This document shows, piece after piece, positions 1 through 8,629 of a stretch of 64,000 bases of DNA. The stretch spans positions 4,960,001 to 5,024,000 of the forward strand of contig NZ_CP059556.1 in assembly GCF_024734405.1 (NCBI RefSeq), in the 5' to 3' direction. Made by a program: the position numbers and the translations under genes. Positions within the stretch are counted from its first letter, which is position 1. Every line of letters begins with the position of its first letter. Source of the DNA: Saccharopolyspora gregorii. Its GTDB lineage: Bacteria; Actinomycetota; Actinomycetes; Mycobacteriales; Pseudonocardiaceae. A model generated the notes under the pieces. It worked only from the letters and a program-made list of their open reading frames with translations. It was not told the origin of the DNA and made no database searches.

Positions 1-3000
1 GCGGGATCTCCCGGCCAGAACGCCCGGATCTCCTCGGTGACCGTCTTGGTCGCTTCGGAGAGGTCGTCCACATCGGAGCGCCCGTCCAACCGGGGCAGCG
101 CGGTGAGGAAGTGGTAGCCGTCCGAGGTGATCCCACGACCGGCCTGGTTCGGCACGGTCGCGGCCTTGCGCGAACCGAACTCCGATTCCATCGAGTCGCC
201 GAGGCGCAGTTCGAGCTTGGTGCCGAGCAGGTCCCGGAGCCAGGTGCGGATCTCCGACCACCTGGTAGCGGCCAGCACCAGGTGGATGCCGAACGACAAT
301 CCGCGCGACGCCAGCTCGCCGATCTTCGACTCCAGCTCCTGGAAGTCCTGCTTGACCGTGAACCAGCCGTCCACCACGAGGAACACGTGCCCGTGCGGAT
401 CGTCGATCTCCCCGCGCGACCGAGCCCGCAGGTACGCCGAGATCGACTCGAACCCGTGCTCGGCGAACAGGGACTCCCGGCGCTCCAGCAGCTGGGTCAG
501 CTCGGCGATGGTGCGCACCACCCGGTCCCGTTCCATCCGGGTCGCCACCGAACCCACGTGCGGCAACCCGGAGAGCGACATGATGCCTCCACCGCCGAAG
601 TCCATGCAGTAGAACTGGACGTCCCGCGGGGTGTTGTGCAGCGCGAGCCCCAGCACCAGGGTCCGCAGCAACGTGGACTTGCCGCTCTGCGGTGCACCGG
701 CGATGCCGACGTGGCCCTCCGAACCGGACAGGTCCGCGGTCATAAGGTCCCGCGACTGCTCGTAGGGCCGGTCCACGACGGCCACCGGAACCCGCAGCGG
801 GGTACGGCCACCGGTGGGCTCGACGGTCATGCCGCGGATCGGGTCCGGCACCACGCTGGGCAGCAAGCCGTCCAGGCTCGGCGCGGCCGACAGCGGCGGC
901 AGCCAGATCTGGCGGGCGGGCGGCCCGGATCCCTTCAACCGTCCGATGAGGACCTCGATCAGCGACGGGGTGTCCTCGCCGGGCTCCTCTTCCTGGTTAG
1001 GCTCCGGTTCCGAGGCGTCCTGCTCCTCCCGCTGCCGGATCTGGTGCAGGCTCGGGTAGGGCTGCGTGCGGAAGGGGACGACCTCGGAGAACGCCCGCTC
1101 TTCCGACGTGGCCGGAGCCGCGCCGTCGCGCTCCGGGCAGGGCCCGGAGACGTAGGCGCCCTTGAACCGCACCAGCGTGGTGGTGTCGATCTTCAGGTAG
1201 CCGTTGCCCGGGTCGGACGGCAGCTCGTAGGCCTTGGCCTGACCGATCACGGCCCGCGACTCCATCGAGGAGAACGTGCGCAGCGCGATCCGGTAGGACA
1301 GGTGGCCCTCCACGCGGTGGATGCGGCCCTCGTCCAGCCGTTGCGAAGCCAGCAGCAGGTGCACCCCGAGGCTGCGGCCGAGCCGCCCGATGGACACGAA
1401 CAGGTCCATGAACTCGGCCTTGCTGGCCAGCAGCTCGCTGAACTCGTCGACCACCAGCAGCAGGTCCGGGAACGGCACCAGTTGCGCGCCCCCGGCCCTG
1501 GCCTTCTCGTACTCGAACGACGACGAATGCCCGCTGGCGCGCAACAACTCCTGGCGCCGCACCAGCTCGCCGTTGAGCGCGTCCTGCATCCGGTCGACCA
1601 GCGGCAGTTCGTCGGCGAGGTTGGTGATCACCGCCGAGGTGTGCGGCAGCTCGTCCATGCCCAGGAACGTCGCGCCGCCCTTGAAGTCGACCAGCACCAG
1701 GTTGAGGATCTCCGACGAGTGCGTCGCCGCGAGCCCGGCCACCAAGGTGCGCAGCAGCTCGCTCTTGCCGGAGCCGGTGGCGCCGATCAGCATGCCGTGC
1801 GGGCCCATCCCGCCCTGGGCGGGTTCCTTCAGGTCCAGCTCGACGACCTCGCCCTCGGTGGTGACGCCGATCGGCACCTGCAACCGCGAGCGCTGCGCGG
1901 CGCGGGGCCGCCACTGCGCCGGCACGTCGAACGTGCGCGGATCGCGGATGCCGAGCAGCGTGGTCAGCTCGAAGTCGCTCTCCAACGGCTGGTCGACCAC
2001 GTCGACCGAACCGCTGGTGCGCTTGGGCGCCATCGAGCGGGCCAGCGCCTCGGCCTGGACCAGGCTCAGCTGGTCGCGCCGGGCGGTGCCGGTGGAGTCC
2101 CCCACGGGGAAGCTCACCTCGTCGTCCTCCACCGTCAACCGGAGGACCTTGGCCCCGCCGGGCATCCGCCCGGACAGGTCCAGCAGCACGACGTTGCGCA
2201 GCCCGGTGTCGAGCAGCCGCGAGGACTCGGGGATCTCGGTCAGGTGCGCGACCACCACCACGAGCGGCTCGACCACGCCCGGGCGGCTGCCCGGATCGTG
2301 GTCGGGCCGATCGGTGATGTCCGCGCCGAGCACGTCCATCAACTCGTCGTGGTCGCAGGCGAACAGGCGCAGCGGGCCCGCCGCGTCGTGCGCGGTGGGG
2401 TGGGCGTTGTGCGGCAGCCACTTGACCCAGTCCCACTCGGGCTGGCACGTCTCGCCGGTCAGCACCGCCACCCGCAACTCGTCGGGCGAGTGGAAGGTGA
2501 CCAGCTGACCCAGCAGGGACCGCACCAAACCGACCGCGCTTTCCTGCGCACCGGCGAACTCCACGCTGGTGAAGCTGCGCAGCCCCACCGACATCGGAAT
2601 CCCCGACACCGTGGCGTAGGCCTCCTGGAACCGCCGCAGCGAGACCGCCGCCAGCGGTTCCAGGTCCTCGATCGGCTTGGTCGACGGTGCCGTGTACTCC
2701 ACCGCCGCGGCCTGGGTGCCCAGTCCGATCCGGGCCCGGCCGAAGTCGTCCTGGTTCGCCCGCCGCTCCCACAACCGGGGTCCCGCGGCGATCGACCACA
2801 ACCAGGACGGCGCCGGGTTGTTCCACACCACGGCCTGCCGCTGCTGATCCGCGGACTCCCGGGCCTTCTCCCGCAACTGCGCGATGTAGCGCAGGAAGTC
2901 ACGGCGTTCGGAAGCCATCTTGCGCTTGCGTTCGGCCCCGTTGCGGCCGAGCTGGGTCAGCACCATGACCAGCATCGCCAGCGCCATGCCGCCGCCCATG

Positions 3001-3206
3001 ATGTACATCATGGGCGAGCTGCTCCGCGACGAGACCATCATGATCATCGCCATCGAGCCGATGCCCATCGGCACGATCATGGCCACCGATCGGAAGTCCA
3101 TCGCGGCCGGTTCCTCCATGACGGGAGGTTCCTGCAGCTCGACCGTGCCCTCGGGCATGTCCGGCCCCGTGGCGCGCGGTGGCCGCTTCACCGTGATGGT
3201 GCTCAT
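1..3206 (-). CDS. eccC: Type VII secretion FtsK/SpoIIIE ATPase EccC (C-terminus off window)
   Basis: Motor ATPase of the ESX/type VII secretion membrane complex, which recognises WXG100 substrates and drives their export. The reading frame starts at ATG 3206 and is open to the left edge, giving about 1068 residues of a protein usually near 1300, so the third ATPase domain is missing. Two membrane helices lie near residues 41-58 and 67-84. The first FtsK-type ATPase domain has Walker A GATGSGKS near residue 475 and Walker B LLLVVDEF near 582. The second has Walker A GAPQSGKST near 836 and a degenerate Walker B (FLVVDGW) near 937, as is usual for EccC domain 2. It starts 40 bases after the stop of the upstream proline-rich gene, so co-transcription is likely. 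Whether EccCa and EccCb are fused cannot be decided at the edge, but the visible part already contains both types of domain. Confidence 0.93.
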   Translation of the reverse strand, partial: MSTITVKRPPRATGPDMPEGTVELQEPPVMEEPAAMDFRSVAMIVPMGIGSMAMIMMVSSRSSSPMMYIMGGGMALAMLVMVLTQLGRNGAERKRKMASERRDFLRYIAQLREKARESADQQRQAVVWNNPAPSWLWSIAAGPRLWERRANQDDFGRARIGLGTQAAAVEYTAPSTKPIEDLEPLAAVSLRRFQEAYATVSGIPMSVGLRSFTSVEFAGAQESAVGLVRSLLGQLVTFHSPDELRVAVLTGETCQPEWDWVKWLPHNAHPTAHDAAGPLRLFACDHDELMDVLGADITDRPDHDPGSRPGVVEPLVVVVAHLTEIPESSRLLDTGLRNVVLLDLSGRMPGGAKVLRLTVEDDEVSFPVGDSTGTARRDQLSLVQAEALARSMAPKRTSGSVDVVDQPLESDFELTTLLGIRDPRTFDVPAQWRPRAAQRSRLQVPIGVTTEGEVVELDLKEPAQGGMGPHGMLIGATGSGKSELLRTLVAGLAATHSSEILNLVLVDFKGGATFLGMDELPHTSAVITNLADELPLVDRMQDALNGELVRRQELLRASGHSSSFEYEKARAGGAQLVPFPDLLLVVDEFSELLASKAEFMDLFVSIGRLGRSLGVHLLLASQRLDEGRIHRVEGHLSYRIALRTFSSMESRAVIGQAKAYELPSDPGNGYLKIDTTTLVRFKGAYVSGPCPERDGAAPATSEERAFSEVVPFRTQPYPSLHQIRQREEQDASEPEPNQEEEPGEDTPSLIEVLIGRLKGSGPPARQIWLPPLSAAPSLDGLLPSVVPDPIRGMTVEPTGGRTPLRVPVAVVDRPYEQSRDLMTADLSGSEGHVGIAGAPQSGKSTLLRTLVLGLALHNTPRDVQFYCMDFGGGGIMSLSGLPHVGSVATRMERDRVVRTIAELTQLLERRESLFAEHGFESISAYLRARSRGEIDDPHGHVFLVVDGWFTVKQDFQELESKIGELASRGLSFGIHLVLAATRWSEIRTWLRDLLGTKLELRLGDSMESEFGSRKAATVPNQAGRGITSDGYHFLTALPRLDGRSDVDDLSEATKTVTEEIRAFWPGDP

Positions 3207-3246
3207 GGTTGTGCCTCGTTCGTGTCGACCGATGCGGAAATCGACC

Positions 3247-4899
3247 TCATCCCAGCGCGCCGGGCGGCGGTTTGGCGGAACCTCCGCCCCAGGCAGAGTT
3301 ATCCCTCACGAGGAGGTCTGAGCTGGAGCGCTCCTTCTCCTCCTCGTCCTGCGCTTCCGCTTCGGCTTTGGCCTCGGCTTCGGCCCGCCGCTCGGCTTCG
3401 GCCCGCTCCTGCTCCCTCATCGCCGCCAACTCCTCCGGGGTGAAGTCCGGTCCGCCGCAGCGCGGGGGCTGCTGCTCCTCCACCGCGACCCGCTCGCCAC
3501 CACCCAGGCTCGCGCGCCGCCAGGCCGCGTAGCCCGAACCGTCCGAGGATTCGGCCTCCCACGGGGCGGTGTCCCGCATCGAGTAGTCCGAAGTGGACTG
3601 CTCGCGCTCCCGATCGGCACCTCCGGCCACCGGGAACGGAACCAGCCAGGGCAGGCCGCCAGTGCTGTCCCACGCTCCGGTGTCCTTGTCCACGTCCTCG
3701 TGGCGCACGACCGGGACGTGGTCCTCCGGCAGATCCGGCCGGTCGCCCTCGGCGAAGACGGGTTCGACCTCCTGAGCAGTGGTGTCGGCCGGGGCGGGGC
3801 CGCCGACCTCGTCCGCGGGTGCGTGATCGCTCGGCGGCCACCCGCCTGCTCCGGACGAGTCCACGGGTCGCTCGCGGTCCCGGTTCGGGCCGGGACCGCC
3901 GAGCGGTGGCACCACGAGGGGAACCACCGGCATACCACCTGCGACCTGACCGGATTCGCCCACCGGAGCGGGCGCGGCGGTCCGCTCCCGCGGCTCGGAT
4001 GGCACCTCGGTGTGCGGAGCTTCCAGACCGGGGCCGTCCTGGATCGCGGCGACCGGGACTTCCGGATCACCGGCGACCGAACCCGCGCTCTCCCACGGCT
4101 CGCTCCCGGCATCGAGCAACCCGGAAGCCTCGGAACGCTCGTTGCCGCCACCGCCACTGGCGCCCGGCGGCATCATCGGCGGCATCATCGGCATTCCACC
4201 GCGCACCGGTTCCCCGGGCGACTGCTGCTCGCCCGCATCCGGCACGTCGACCGGCGAAGCCTCCCCGACCGAGGGTGCCTCGACCGGCGAAGCGCCGAAC
4301 GGAGCCTCCGGATCGCCCACGGGCGGACCCGAGCCCGCCCACGGCTCACTCCCGGCATCGAGCAGACCGGAAGCATCCGAACGCTCACCACCACCGTTTC
4401 CACCACCGCCACCGGCGCCCGGCGGCATCATCGGCGGCATCATCGGCATCCCACCGCGCTGGTCCTGCCCAGGCGTCTGCTGCTGGCCCTCACCGGGCGA
4501 CCAGCTCTCCGACGGGACACTTCCGGGTTGGTCGCCGACCGGCGGTGCCTCGACCGGCGGTGCGCCGAACGGAGCCTCCGGATCGCCCACGGGCGGACCC
4601 GAGCCCGCCCACGGCTCACTCCCGGCATCGAGCAGACCGGAAGCATCCGAACGCTCACCACCACCGTTTCCACCACCGCCACCGGCGCCCGGCGGCATCA
4701 TCGGCGGCATCATCGGCATCCCACCGCGCTGGTCCTGCCCAGGCGTCTGCTGCTGGCCCTCACCGGGCGACCAGCTCTCGGACGGCGGAGTCCCAGGCGG
4801 TTGACCCATTGGAGGCCCATCGCCGACCGGGGGCGGGCCGCCGACCTCAGGTGGACTGCCGACCGGGGGCGTGCCGCCGACCGAAGGCGGACCTCCCAC
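3247..4899 (-). CDS. C-terminal half of the T7SS proline/glycine-rich protein (out of frame with its N-terminal half)
   Basis: This 550-codon frame, read from GTG 4899, has no start-site logic of its own. It continues the proline-rich composition of the gene that begins at 6212 but lies in another frame, so it is most simply the C-terminal half of that protein. It has three copies of a block containing MPMMPPMMPPG followed by a glycine run and SGLLDAGSEPW; two of the copies are identical in DNA. After these comes an acidic, proline-poor region (DTAPWEAESSDG), a charged Ala/Glu/Arg helix near the end, and a short tail. The MPMMPP repeats with tryptophan-ending acidic blocks resemble the C-terminal regions of long actinobacterial T7SS-associated proteins (family knowledge); no catalytic motif is visible. 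A ribosome restarting at 4899 is possible but less likely than one longer protein. Confidence 0.6.
   Translation of the reverse strand: MGGPPSVGGTPPVGSPPEVGGPPPVGDGPPMGQPPGTPPSESWSPGEGQQQTPGQDQRGGMPMMPPMMPPGAGGGGGNGGGERSDASGLLDAGSEPWAGSGPPVGDPEAPFGAPPVEAPPVGDQPGSVPSESWSPGEGQQQTPGQDQRGGMPMMPPMMPPGAGGGGGNGGGERSDASGLLDAGSEPWAGSGPPVGDPEAPFGASPVEAPSVGEASPVDVPDAGEQQSPGEPVRGGMPMMPPMMPPGASGGGGNERSEASGLLDAGSEPWESAGSVAGDPEVPVAAIQDGPGLEAPHTEVPSEPRERTAAPAPVGESGQVAGGMPVVPLVVPPLGGPGPNRDRERPVDSSGAGGWPPSDHAPADEVGGPAPADTTAQEVEPVFAEGDRPDLPEDHVPVVRHEDVDKDTGAWDSTGGLPWLVPFPVAGGADREREQSTSDYSMRDTAPWEAESSDGSGYAAWRRASLGGGERVAVEEQQPPRCGGPDFTPEELAAMREQERAEAERRAEAEAKAEAEAQDEEEKERSSSDLLVRDNSAWGGGSAKPPPGALG
4292..4509. 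repeat. 218-bp perfect direct repeat, copy 1
   Basis: Identical to 4562-4779, so the period is 270 bp (90 codons, frame-preserving). A third, diverged copy lies at about 4080-4215. It encodes the MPMMPPMMPPG / SGLLDAGSEPW block of the long T7SS protein. Confidence 0.95.
4562..4779. repeat. 218-bp perfect direct repeat, copy 2
   Basis: Second identical copy, 270 bp from the first. Perfect identity at DNA level implies recent duplication or ongoing homogenisation, since the third copy has drifted. Confidence 0.95.
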
Positions 4900-6212
4900 C
4901 GAAGGCGTGTCGCCGGCAGGCGGCGGAATCGCGCCGGGACCGCCCCCAGTATTCCCGGGCCGGGGCGAGGTTCGTTGGGGGAGCGACCGCCCGGAAGGTT
5001 GCCGACCGGAGGGTTTCCGACCGGCGGAATCCGCACCGGCGGCGGGTTTCCGACTGGCGGGTTGCCGACCGGCGGAATCCGCACCGGCGGCGGGTTTCCG
5101 ACTGGCGGGTTGCCGACCGGCGGATTTCCCGCGGGCGGGTTTCCTCCCTGCGGAGTCCCCACTGGAGGCGGTGTGCCCACCGGCGGCGGCGGAATCGCGC
5201 TCTTCACGGGTGGCTGCTCGGGACCGCCCCCGGGCGGCGGTGTGCCTCCAGGGCCGCCCACCGGCGGCGGTGTACCTCCGGGACCGCCCACCGGCGGCGG
5301 ATCACCCACCGGCGGGGGCGTGCCTTCGGGACCGCCCACCGGTGGCGGTTCCGGAGGCGGCTCGACCGGCGGGGGCTCGTTCGGGGGCGGCTCGACCGGC
5401 GGCGGGTCCGGCGGGGGCTCGTTCGGGGGCGGCTCGGGCGGGGGCTCGACCGGCGGCGGCTCGGGCGGCGGATCGACCGGCGGCGGATCCGGCGGCGGGG
5501 AAGCCGGTCCCTCGCCCTTGACCGGGTCCGGGGTGACGACGTCGTCCTTGCGCCATTCGTAGTTGGACGAGACCTGCACGATGACCTGGCGCATGGACTC
5601 GGTCATGGCTTTGACGACTTCCTCGTCCTTGCTCACCATGACCTTGTTGTCTTCCATTTTCGGGGCGACACCGCGCTGCAACGCCAGATCGGCGTAGTAG
5701 CGGTCGTAGTAGTCGACGGTCTGCCCGCCCCAAGCGAGGTAGTTGCCGTTCATCCGCAGCGTGTCGGAGATCGACCCACCTGCCTCGCTCTCCAACGCAC
5801 CGTCGCTGAGCAGCCTGGCGTGCGCGTCGATGTTGTTGGCGAACGTCTCCATCTTCGCCAGGAAGGCTTGCGCGGCAGGCCCTTTCCAGATGCCGTCCGG
5901 ACCCGCCGTGGCACGGGCCTGATCGCGGAGGTTCGTGGCGACGGACTCCATGGTCTGCCGGGCGAAGTCGAAGTTGTTGGCGGCCTGCTGCAAGGTCACC
6001 GGGTCGACCAGTCCTCGCAGCCGGTCGTCCTGGCCCCCGATCACGGCGGCGCCACCGGTCAACGCGGCCTTGATCCGCTTCCAGTCCCACTCGTTGAAGT
6101 TGTCGTCCCCTTCAGCGGTACCGGCGGAATCGGCGAATACGGAATGCTTGTCGTCATCATCCGTAGTGGTGTTGCTGCTGTTGTCGTCGTACTTTTTCTG
6201 GTGCGAACCCAC
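4710..6212 (-). CDS. T7SS-associated long WXG/PPE-like protein, N-terminal half, frameshifted
   Basis: Starts at GTG 6212. Residues 1-45 are hydrophilic and Asp/Ser-rich. Residues 45-225 are helical and carry a W-K-G motif (109-111) between long helices, the signature of WXG100/PPE-type T7SS substrates. From about residue 231 the protein becomes repeats of PPP[D/E/V/N] and then VGNPPVGNPPPVRIPP units. After about residue 418 the frame turns into arginine-rich sequence of the wrong kind (RFRRLPATRLRWEVRLRS) while proline-rich sequence resumes in the 3247-4899 frame. One base is therefore missing, or a -1 shift occurs, around 4943-4981, near a C5 and a G5 run. The restored protein would have about 990 residues. 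It lies directly upstream of eccC. A sequencing indel, a true pseudogene and translational frameshifting all fit. Confidence 0.6.
   Translation of the reverse strand: MGSHQKKYDDNSSNTTTDDDDKHSVFADSAGTAEGDDNFNEWDWKRIKAALTGGAAVIGGQDDRLRGLVDPVTLQQAANNFDFARQTMESVATNLRDQARATAGPDGIWKGPAAQAFLAKMETFANNIDAHARLLSDGALESEAGGSISDTLRMNGNYLAWGGQTVDYYDRYYADLALQRGVAPKMEDNKVMVSKDEEVVKAMTESMRQVIVQVSSNYEWRKDDVVTPDPVKGEGPASPPPDPPPVDPPPEPPPVEPPPEPPPNEPPPDPPPVEPPPNEPPPVEPPPEPPPVGGPEGTPPPVGDPPPVGGPGGTPPPVGGPGGTPPPGGGPEQPPVKSAIPPPPVGTPPPVGTPQGGNPPAGNPPVGNPPVGNPPPVRIPPVGNPPVGNPPPVRIPPVGNPPVGNLPGGRSPNEPRPGPGILGAVPARFRRLPATRLRWEVRLRSAARPRSAVHLRSAARPRSAMGLQWVNRLGLRRPRAGRPVRASSRRLGRTSAVGCR
5018..5113. repeat. 48-bp tandem repeat, two units
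   Basis: Two head-to-tail 48-bp units (5018-5065 and 5066-5113) encode a 16-residue proline-rich repeat, VGNPPVGNPPPVRIPP, on the minus strand. They lie just upstream of the apparent frameshift. Confidence 0.8.
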
Positions 6213-6349
6213 GCCTGCTCCTACCGCCTCTGAACCGCTGATGACATGAGATCACCCGGTTCGGGAAGATCTCGAATTGGCCGCCCCCAAGGGGGTACGC
6301 GGACCGCTCCCTCTCGCACCTCACACCACTACGGCGTGCCCGACTCGCG

Positions 6350-7144
6350 CTACTTGCCGGACTCCGTTTCACCGATGTAGGAGTACGCCTTCGCCATGAT
6401 GGCGTCGAAATCGCTGCCGGCCACCTTGTTCAGGTCTTCGGCTTCGGCGTATTCCTTCAACACCCGCGCTAGGTCTTCCTCTAAGAAGTCGAATCCCCTT
6501 TCCGTGTTGTGCAGGAAGTCGTAGATGGCGGTCTTGAGCCCTGCGGAACCGTTCTCCCCGGAGGATCCCATGACCCGGTCGCGAAGCCGGTACGCGTTGG
6601 CGAAAGCTCCCGGCAGGATTTCCACGTCGCTGACGTAGTCCTTCGCCGGGGTGATCATGGCTTTCAGCTTCAACATGTTCTGCGCGAAGGTCTTGAGCGC
6701 CTCGGTGCTCACGACGACCTCGTCGCCTTCCTTGCCCTCGTTGTCGTACTTCGGGACCTTCGGCGGGTCTTCCACCCCCGGCGGCGTCTCGTCGTCACCC
6801 AGCCCCCAATCGAGCTGGTCGACGTAGTCGGTGTCCTCGTTCGGACCTTCCCCTTCCCCATCCGGTTTGGGGAGGTCCTCGGCATTGCCGTTCTCACCGA
6901 ACCGCGGGTCGTCCTTGTACTCCTCCTTCAGGTCGAGGTACTTCTCCCAGCTGTCGTCGGTCTCCCCCGGACTGCTGATCTGCCCGAGCGCGGCGGCGCT
7001 GCCACGTGCCTGGATGAGATCTCGCTCATCCTCGGTCATGTACCCCTCTTCGACGAATGCGTCGATCTTGTTCCAGTCGGCGTAGTCGGTGTCCTTCCAC
7101 GCGTCGCTGTCCCGCCAGTAGTCGATCCCTTGCTTATCGCTCAT
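6350..7144 (-). CDS. T7SS cluster acidic helical protein, possible substrate
   Basis: 264 residues from ATG 7144 with a good ribosome site (GGAGAGG, 5-base gap). The N-terminal half is strongly acidic and tryptophan-rich (repeated DW/DSD) with a low-complexity middle around residues 85-135. The C-terminal 120 residues are predicted helical and end in a segment containing Y-A-E-A-E, which fits the YxxxD/E export signal of T7SS substrates. It lies between the WXG100 genes and the long proline-rich gene, on the same strand. I do not recognise a named family. Role as a T7SS substrate or chaperone is inferred from context and the motif. Confidence 0.8.
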   Translation of the reverse strand: MSDKQGIDYWRDSDAWKDTDYADWNKIDAFVEEGYMTEDERDLIQARGSAAALGQISSPGETDDSWEKYLDLKEEYKDDPRFGENGNAEDLPKPDGEGEGPNEDTDYVDQLDWGLGDDETPPGVEDPPKVPKYDNEGKEGDEVVVSTEALKTFAQNMLKLKAMITPAKDYVSDVEILPGAFANAYRLRDRVMGSSGENGSAGLKTAIYDFLHNTERGFDFLEEDLARVLKEYAEAEDLNKVAGSDFDAIMAKAYSYIGETESGK

Positions 7145-7259
7145 GACAACCTCTCCAAGCTCGTTCTCCGGGTGTGGCCTCGATGGCCACGGCGGTGGCC
7201 GTCAGGAAAGCCGGGGTCACCTCCCCGACGGCCGAGCCGCATCGCGATCGCGGAATCGC

Positions 7260-7559
7260 TCAACCCCGGGTCTGGTCCCAGATCTGCCGAGCGCGCTGCT
7301 CGGTCGTGCCGTAGTTGTCAGAGATGTTGAGCAGGGTCTGACGCCCCGCCTGCAGGTACTGCGGCATCAGATTGGCCTGCTGGTTCCAAGCCGCCTTGGC
7401 CTCCCAGTAGGCGTTCTGCGCATCACCGGTCCATTCCGAAAGGCTGGACTCGACGGCCCGCTCCATTTCGGCCAGCGCCGATCGAACCTTGTTGTTGACC
7501 GCGTCCATGTCGTAGAGAGTCGCGTCCGCGACACTGAAGTTGAAACGATAATCAGACAT
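7260..7559 (-). CDS. WXG100 family T7SS protein (EsxA/EsxB-like)
   Basis: Small helical hairpin protein of the ESAT-6/CFP-10 superfamily, exported by EccC-type machines usually as a heterodimer. ATG 7559 gives 99 residues and sits 5 bases after GAGGAG; a GTG two codons earlier overlaps that site and is less likely. The W-T-G turn is central (SEWTGDAQ), flanked by two amphipathic helices. Y-G-T-T-E near the C-terminus matches the YxxxD/E signal. It is followed on the same strand by the acidic protein and preceded by a second WXG100 gene, the usual paired arrangement. Confidence 0.92.
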   Translation of the reverse strand: MSDYRFNFSVADATLYDMDAVNNKVRSALAEMERAVESSLSEWTGDAQNAYWEAKAAWNQQANLMPQYLQAGRQTLLNISDNYGTTEQRARQIWDQTRG

Positions 7560-7621
7560 CTGCACTCCTCATCAATCCGCAAGCGAGCGGACTCGATAAA
7601 TGGGGAAACCGACGGGCTCGC

Positions 7622-7945
7622 TCAGACTCCCGGCAACGGGAGCGCGGAGCTGAAGGAACCGGCCTGGCTGGTCGCGTCGTCCTCTGCCGCCACGTAGTCC
7701 TTGGAGTTGATACCCATGACCTCCATCATGCCGATCAGCTTGTTGATCACGATGCTGAACGACTTCTCCCAGTTGTCCATCGCCTGGTTGAAGTTCCTGG
7801 AGGCGTCGCCGTGCCAACTCGTCTGCAGGGTCGCCATCATGGTGTTGACGGACTGCATGTCCCTGGTGAAATCGCTGGCGGTGTCGCTGAACTTCTGACC
7901 CGCGGACTGCATGCCCGGAGTCGCGGTCTGCACCTGCTGTGCCAT
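7622..7945 (-). CDS. WXG100 family T7SS protein, partner of the downstream WXG100 gene
   Basis: 107 residues from ATG 7945, preceded by AGGAG at a 7-base gap. The central turn is W-H-G (TSWHGDASRNF) between two helices, and Y-V-A-A-E near the C-terminus fits the YxxxD/E export motif. It is first in the minus-strand series leading to eccC, 62 bases before the next WXG100 start. The pair probably forms the EsxAB-like heterodimer. The frame remains open upstream of 7945, but that stretch has no matching composition and the ribosome site fixes the start. Confidence 0.92.
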   Translation of the reverse strand: MAQQVQTATPGMQSAGQKFSDTASDFTRDMQSVNTMMATLQTSWHGDASRNFNQAMDNWEKSFSIVINKLIGMMEVMGINSKDYVAAEDDATSQAGSFSSALPLPGV

Positions 7946-8199
7946 TCGAAAGCTCCTCTCGCTGTGCTCGCCGCGTACCGCACCGGAGAACCGGCGCGCG
8001 TGCGCGGGCACCCGCAATACTCGTCGTCGAATTCGAATCTGGGAGCCGACGTGCGCAACCCCTACCCGAACGCGGGCAACGTTGCCTACTCGGGCACATC
8101 CCTCCTCGCACCGCATTCGGCGGCGGACTTCGCGATATAAGAGATACCGATGGCGGACGTCGAGTTCGGAACCCGCGGACCGAGGAGGGATGACGACGT

Positions 8200-8607
8200 A
8201 TGGCGCTCGGAGCTGGCCGGGACGCGGTGCGAGCCCGAACCGAGGACAAGGTCGTGTCGCTGGTGAACGCCGAGCGCACCAAGCGAGGACTGAACCGGCT
8301 GGTGGGCGACGAGCGGCTGCGCCGCTCGGCGCGATGGCACAGCGCCGACATGGCGCAGCGGGATTTCTTCGCACACCAAGGGTTTCGCGGTCCGTCGCCG
8401 TTCGAGCGGATGCTGACCGAGGGTTTCGAGGACCCCGCCGGGGAGAACATCGCCGTCGGCCAGGAAACCCCGGCCAGCGTGGTGCGCGCCTGGATGCAGA
8501 GCATCCCGCACCGGGAGAACATCCTCAACGGCGAATTCCGGGCGATCGGCGTCGGACTGCACATCGGCCGCGGAATTCCCTGGTGGACGCAGAACTTCGG
8601 CTACTGA
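8200..8607 (+). CDS. CAP-domain (SCP/PR1, YkwD-like) protein without signal peptide
   Basis: 135-residue CAP domain, a fold common in secreted bacterial proteins of mostly unknown biochemical role. Conserved elements are HSADMAQRDFFAHQ with the first metal-site histidine, the GENIAVG motif and the HRENILN motif with the second histidine-glutamate region, ending in WWTQNFGY. The length is that of a bare CAP domain. No signal peptide or lipobox precedes it, which is unusual for this family. GAGGAGG lies 12 bases upstream of the ATG, a long gap. It diverges from the WXG100 operon, so export by the adjacent T7SS is conceivable but unproven. Confidence 0.85.
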   Translation: MALGAGRDAVRARTEDKVVSLVNAERTKRGLNRLVGDERLRRSARWHSADMAQRDFFAHQGFRGPSPFERMLTEGFEDPAGENIAVGQETPASVVRAWMQSIPHRENILNGEFRAIGVGLHIGRGIPWWTQNFGY

Positions 8608-8629
8608 GCCGCGCCGAGCGCGAGTCCGC

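Noticed and set aside
111-3443. Very long open frame on the + strand opposite eccC
   Set aside because: It is an antisense shadow caused by high GC; the minus-strand frame has Walker motifs and normal codon use, while this one is Arg/Gln/His-rich without motifs.
3700-6233. Long + strand frames opposite the proline-rich gene
   Set aside because: They consist of Gly/Thr/Ser or Arg/His/Pro repeats mirroring the minus-strand proline codons; no domain or ribosome site.
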